Made by a program: the position numbers and the translations under genes
The notes under the pieces: model-generated
Databases searched by the model: none
Told to the model about the DNA's origin: nothing
What the model saw: the letters and a program-made list of their open reading frames with translations, nothing else
Part shown: positions 6,371 to 9,364 of the stretch, piece by piece
How positions within the stretch are numbered: position 1 is the first letter of the stretch
How the letters are laid out: each line of letters starts with the position of its first letter
DNA from: CBIFVZ01 sp966185765
GTDB lineage: Bacteria; Pseudomonadota; Gammaproteobacteria; Enterobacterales; Enterobacteriaceae
Direction of reading: 5' to 3'
Assembly (NCBI GenBank): GCA_966185765.1
Contig: CBIFVZ010000108.1
Span: 1-9,364, forward strand
DNA length: 9,364 nt

Positions 6371-7780
6371 TTAGTTTTCCAGCCACTCAGTGTGGAAAAT
6401 GCCTTCTTTGTCAATACGCTTATAGGTATGCGCGCCGAAGTAATCACGCTGCGCCTGAATCAGGTTAGCAGGCAATACCGCTGAACGGTAGCTGTCGTAG
6501 TAAGAAATAGCAGCAGAGAAGGTCGGGGTAGGTATACCGTTTTGCACAGCATATGCAACCACATCACGCAGTGCCTGCTGGTACTCATCAGCAATTTTCC
6601 TGAAATAAGGCGCCAGTAACAGGTTGGCAATAGCTGAATTCTCAGCATAAGCATCAGTGATCTTCTGCAGGAACTGAGCACGAATGATACAACCAGCACG
6701 GAAAATTTTCGCAATTTCACCGTAGTTTAAATCCCAGTTGTATTCCTGAGAAGCAGCACGTAGCTGAGAGAAGCCCTGTGCGTAAGAAACAATTTTCCCG
6801 AGATATAGCGCACGGCGTACTTTCTCAATGAACTCAGCTTTATCCCCGGAAAACGTTTTCACCTGCGGGCCAGAAAGTACTTTAGAAGCCGCAACGCGTT
6901 GTTCTTTCAGGGAGGAGATATAGCGAGCAAAAACCGATTCCGTGATAAGTGACAGTGGTTCACCCAGATCAAGCGAACTCTGACTGGTCCATTTACCAGT
7001 GCCTTTGTTTGCAGCTTCATCCAGAATGACATCAACAAGATAATTGCCTTCATCATCTTTCTTAGTGAAGATATCTTTAGTTATATCAATCAGATAGCTA
7101 CTAAGCTCACCTTTGTTCCATTCCGTGAACGTTGTGGCCAGTTCATCATTGGAGAGGTTCAATCCATGCTTGAGTAATGAATAAGCTTCCGCGATAAGCT
7201 GCATATCACCGTATTCGATACCGTTATGCACCATTTTTACATAGTGTCCCGCACCATCCGAACCGATGTACGTAACGCATGGCTCACCTTCTGCTACGGC
7301 AGCAATCTGCTTAAGAATGGGCGCAACTAGCTCATAGGCTTCTTTCTGGCCCCCGGGCATAATGGAAGGCCCTTTCAGCGCACCCTCTTCACCGCCGGAC
7401 ACGCCAGTACCGATAAAGTTAAAACCTTCAGCGGACAGTTCACGGTTACGGCGAATAGTGTCCTGAAAAAAGGTATTGCCACCATCAATCAGAATATCGC
7501 CTTTCTCCAGATACGGCTTCAGGGAGTCGATCGTTTTGTCAGTCCCCTCACCGGCTTTGACCATTAACAGGATACGACGCGGTTTCTCAAGCGATTCAAC
7601 AAACTCCTGCACCGAGTAATGAGGAACCAGCTTTTTACCCGGGTTCTCGGCAATCACTTCGTCAGTTTTTTCACGGGAGCGGTTGAAAACGGAAACGGTA
7701 TAGCCACGGCTTTCGATGTTAAGCGCCAGGTTACGCCCCATCACTGCCATACCAACAACGCCGATTTGCTGTTTGGACAT
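6371..7780 (-). CDS. gnd: 6-phosphogluconate dehydrogenase, decarboxylating
   Basis: Gnd oxidises 6-phosphogluconate to ribulose-5-phosphate, CO2 and NADPH in the pentose phosphate pathway. It has no role in O-antigen synthesis but flanks that locus in enteric bacteria. The 469 residues show the NADP fingerprint VGMAVMGRN (9-17), GGNTFF (100-105), catalytic Lys182 and Glu189 in VKMVHNGIEYGD, the signature DEAANKGTGKW (254-264), and substrate-binding Arg445 and His451 contributed across the dimer. Against remembered E. coli Gnd it lacks one residue near 164 and gains one near 309 (GPQVKTFSGDK) and one at the C-terminus. The start follows AGGAG (7787-7791) by 6 bases, and the leader next to it is conserved with E. 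coli. E. coli gnd is growth-rate regulated through its leader and early codons; I did not test that here. Confidence 0.98.
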   Translation of the reverse strand: MSKQQIGVVGMAVMGRNLALNIESRGYTVSVFNRSREKTDEVIAENPGKKLVPHYSVQEFVESLEKPRRILLMVKAGEGTDKTIDSLKPYLEKGDILIDGGNTFFQDTIRRNRELSAEGFNFIGTGVSGGEEGALKGPSIMPGGQKEAYELVAPILKQIAAVAEGEPCVTYIGSDGAGHYVKMVHNGIEYGDMQLIAEAYSLLKHGLNLSNDELATTFTEWNKGELSSYLIDITKDIFTKKDDEGNYLVDVILDEAANKGTGKWTSQSSLDLGEPLSLITESVFARYISSLKEQRVAASKVLSGPQVKTFSGDKAEFIEKVRRALYLGKIVSYAQGFSQLRAASQEYNWDLNYGEIAKIFRAGCIIRAQFLQKITDAYAENSAIANLLLAPYFRKIADEYQQALRDVVAYAVQNGIPTPTFSAAISYYDSYRSAVLPANLIQAQRDYFGAHTYKRIDKEGIFHTEWLEN

Positions 7781-7803
7781 TACATACTCCTGTCAGGTGT
7801 ACT

Positions 7804-7825
7804 CGCTGTGCCAGTACGCACAGCG
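7804..7825 (-). promoter_or_regulatory. Hairpin in the gnd 5' leader
   Basis: A perfect 7-bp inverted repeat, CGCTGTG (7804-7810) and CACAGCG (7819-7825), with an 8-base loop, would form a stable stem in the gnd leader RNA about 12 bases upstream of the ribosome binding site. No T run follows, so it is not a terminator. A role in leader stability or translation control is inference. Confidence 0.4.
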
Positions 7826-7842
7826 TGGATGTAGCTTTTATG

Positions 7843-7873
7843 TTAACTCAGCTTGAGAGAAGTGGGTAGCGTT
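7843..7873. repeat. Two 10-base boxes shared with the wzzB upstream region (copy upstream of gnd)
   Basis: TTAACTCAGC (7843-7852), TTGAGA (7853-7858) and GGGTAGCGTT (7864-7873) repeat motifs found at 4211-4236 upstream of wzzB, with the two 10-base boxes in the opposite order. Here they lie roughly 63 to 93 bases upstream of the gnd start. GGTAGCGT is also the core of the JUMPStart/ops element, but it lies on the strand opposite to all nearby genes. Confidence 0.5.
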
Positions 7874-7938
7874 AATGAAATAGCACGACTTTGTATTAAA
7901 GTAACGCCTACATCCAAACCTTCTACAGTTGGTCAAAT

Positions 7939-7950
7939 AACCATATGGTT
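7939..7950. repeat. 12-bp perfect palindrome between the glycosyltransferase gene and gnd
   Basis: AACCATATGGTT reads the same on both strands. It lies about 40 bases past the glycosyltransferase stop in the AT-rich spacer before gnd. It could be a dimeric protein site or a small hairpin. No T-rich tail suitable for an intrinsic terminator follows on the minus strand, so the O-antigen operon may read through into gnd. Confidence 0.35.
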
Positions 7951-7988
7951 AAAAAGCAACCTTATTAATTTAACTGATAGCCAGACAA

Positions 7989-8723
7989 CTAGTTCAGACG
8001 TTTATTTACAGCATAAAAAGAATAACATGCAAAATAAAATAGAGACGAGAAAAAAGGCATATTTAAAATATTCCGATATATTTCCCACTGCCACTTTAAT
8101 GCTTTAATTTTATTAGACGAAAGCGAATTTTTAGATACTCGATAAAAAGCAAGTTCTTCTTGAATACAATAACAAAAATTACTCTTGCGAATAATCTCAA
8201 GCCACATAACATAATCTTCGTGACCAACCTTACGTTGTCTGGTAACGCCTAATGCCTTTACATTATATGCACCAGTGAGATTCCCAACAAAATTACTTTT
8301 GAGCATATCTTTATAATCAATATTCTCAGGCGAAACTCTAATGTTACCCGCTTCAGGTTTTTCAGTAAATGCAATATAGTTGCTACACACTACGTTTATA
8401 CCCGACTCCAGCAAGGAAAATTGTTTTTCAAGTTTTGTCGGATGCCACAAATCATCACTATCTAAAAAAGCAACATATTTGCCAAGGATTACCCCCAGCC
8501 CAATATTTCTTGACTCTGCAACGCCACAATTTTCAGTATTATTTATAAGGCGTATACGAGAATCTGCAATATTCTCAATTATCTTTCTCGTACTGTCTGT
8601 TGAGCAATCATTAACAATAATAAGTTCAAAATCCGAAAATGTCTGCTCTAATACCGAATCAACACTGTTGATAATAGTATCTTCAGCATTGTATGCTGGC
8701 ATTATTATCGAAAAAGTAGTCAT
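7989..8723 (-). CDS. Glycosyltransferase family 2, probable O-unit sugar transferase
   Basis: This is an inverting GT-A fold glycosyltransferase that probably adds one sugar of the O-antigen repeat on the cytoplasmic face of the inner membrane. The 244 residues show the N-terminal strand SIIMPAYN (5-12), the nucleotide-binding IIVNDCSTD (35-43), the metal-binding DSDD (88-91) and HEDYVMWL (168-175), whose Glu-Asp pair is the usual catalytic base region. An aromatic, hydrophobic C-terminal stretch (about 222-239) probably lies at the membrane. Donor and acceptor cannot be read from sequence. The start ATG overlaps the stop of the upstream licD-like gene as ATGA, with only a weak A-rich ribosome site, so translation is likely coupled. 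The gene is clearly more AT-rich than gnd or his, the usual mark of transferred O-antigen genes. It is the last cluster gene before gnd. Confidence 0.9.
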   Translation of the reverse strand: MTTFSIIMPAYNAEDTIINSVDSVLEQTFSDFELIIVNDCSTDSTRKIIENIADSRIRLINNTENCGVAESRNIGLGVILGKYVAFLDSDDLWHPTKLEKQFSLLESGINVVCSNYIAFTEKPEAGNIRVSPENIDYKDMLKSNFVGNLTGAYNVKALGVTRQRKVGHEDYVMWLEIIRKSNFCYCIQEELAFYRVSKNSLSSNKIKALKWQWEIYRNILNMPFFSSLFYFACYSFYAVNKRLN

Positions 8724-9364
8724 CTTTTAATGCAATCCGATTCATCAACTTGTGTAATAACCCCAGAATAATCTATAAATTCCGCGCTCGCTGCATTTTT
8801 TGCACTTGTCCAGTGAATATCTTTGACCATGAAATTTGGTCCATAATGAGAACTAAGATGTTGTTCTACTGGTTGAGGAATGGGAAAAGACTCCCCCCCC
8901 ATATTTAGCTCACTAATACCATCAAATTTTAACGGTATTTTCCTCACAACCAGACCGCCAAATTTACTAATAGTTAATTCACGAGAAAATGGGTCCTTAC
9001 GCATAAAATCATAGCAATAAATACCAGATTCATCTTCAATGAAATAAAAAATATCGAGGCTTATTCCATCATACTCATAAGTTTCTTCATAAGCATCATC
9101 TACAGAAAAAGAGCTAAGCTTATACTTTAATTTAAAACCATGTTTTTTTAGTATTACAGGAATGTTTTCATCGTAAGATTTCAAAAACATTCCAACATCA
9201 ATATCAGTATCATGCTTTATAGCACCACCATCGCGTATTGCACCTAACAACGTGCCAAATTCAAGCCAATATGGTTTATTGACCTCTTTAAGTGCGGCAT
9301 CAAATGCTTTTAAAACACTACTTGATTTTTTACTAAGTCTTCGCTGTTTTCTTATATAAATCAT
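8720..9364 (-). CDS. LicD/fukutin-family protein (nucleotidyltransferase fold), start at or beyond the window edge
   Basis: LicD-family enzymes transfer a phosphorylated group (phosphocholine in Haemophilus and pneumococcus, ribitol-phosphate in fukutin) from a CDP-activated donor to a sugar. The family core is present: WLEFGTLLGAIRDGG (33-47), then HDTDIDVG (51-58) with the metal-binding Asp54 and Asp56, and a later Asp104 in SLDIFYF. The C-terminal YGPNFMVKDIHW matches the family's YG-x-x-W tail. The frame is open to the last base of the window; an ATG at 9362-9364 could be the start (214 residues) but the ribosome site is out of view. No choline or CDP-donor genes are in the window, so the donor is unknown. 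The gene is AT-rich, coupled to the glycosyltransferase by ATGA, and contains a run of eight G (see 8893-8900). Confidence 0.85.
   Translation of the reverse strand: MIYIRKQRRLSKKSSSVLKAFDAALKEVNKPYWLEFGTLLGAIRDGGAIKHDTDIDVGMFLKSYDENIPVILKKHGFKLKYKLSSFSVDDAYEETYEYDGISLDIFYFIEDESGIYCYDFMRKDPFSRELTISKFGGLVVRKIPLKFDGISELNMGGESFPIPQPVEQHLSSHYGPNFMVKDIHWTSAKNAASAEFIDYSGVITQVDESDCIKR
8893..8900 (-). repeat. Run of eight G inside the licD-like coding sequence
   Basis: On the minus strand the codons for Met155, Gly156, Gly157 and the first base of Glu158 create eight consecutive G. A one-base slip would shift the frame and alter or truncate roughly the last 60 residues, including the conserved C-terminal YG segment. 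Such runs can be phase-variable, but eight G is short and no slippage is shown. Confidence 0.85.

Noticed and set aside
6248..6484. Plus-strand open frame over the gnd terminator
   Set aside because: It runs through the terminator hairpin and the antisense of the gnd end; no family features.
7864..7873. GGTAGCGT, the ops core of JUMPStart, on the plus strand (also at 4212-4219)
   Set aside because: The polysaccharide genes run on the minus strand, so an ops site here would lie on an antisense transcript. The rest of the JUMPStart sequence is not preserved, and the true JUMPStart should be near galF, outside the window.
7901..7936. TTGACC followed by a poor -10 on the minus strand as a gnd promoter
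   Set aside because: The best -10 at 17-18 bases matches only about 3 of 6 positions and lies far from the expected start; not strong enough to annotate.
7853..8107. Plus-strand open frame across the gnd/glycosyltransferase spacer
   Set aside because: It overlaps the real minus-strand glycosyltransferase end, has no ribosome site or recognisable motif, and its composition is that of AT-rich spacer.

Overview
The window comes from the chromosome of a member of the Enterobacteriaceae. Gene order (his operon end, wzzB, gnd, O-antigen glycosyltransferases) and near-identity of HisB, HisF and Gnd to remembered E. coli proteins show this. HisA, HisH and especially WzzB differ enough from E. coli and Salmonella that a related genus is more likely; I cannot name the genus.

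Left part (1-2995, + strand): the 3' end of the histidine operon. It holds the tail of hisB, then hisH, hisA, hisF and hisI, packed with touching or overlapping ends. HisH and HisF form imidazole glycerol phosphate synthase; HisA and HisI supply its substrate. A strong GC-rich hairpin (3057-3084) lies between the converging his and polysaccharide transcripts and can terminate both.

Right part (3111-9364, all - strand), read in the direction of transcription from the right edge: a LicD-family protein touching the window edge, a family 2 glycosyltransferase, gnd, an rmlB-rmlA pair, and wzzB. The licD-like gene and the glycosyltransferase are AT-rich and coupled by an ATGA overlap, as expected for the variable, transferred end of an O-antigen cluster. 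gnd is the conserved flank and has its own terminator. WzzB sets O-antigen chain length.

The main oddity is the gnd-wzzB interval. In E. coli and Salmonella it holds ugd (UDP-glucose 6-dehydrogenase). Here it holds rmlB and rmlA, which make dTDP-4-keto-6-deoxyglucose from glucose-1-phosphate, and no rmlC or rmlD follows. Both proteins resemble the enterobacterial-common-antigen paralogues RffG and RffH more than typical O-antigen RmlB/RmlA. The likely job of the block is to feed a dTDP-6-deoxy(amino) sugar into the O unit, which the LicD-like protein may also decorate with a phosphorylated group. The non-coding stretches upstream of gnd and wzzB share two 10-base boxes in swapped order, which may mark regulation or recombination. 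No RNA gene, CRISPR array or insertion sequence was seen.
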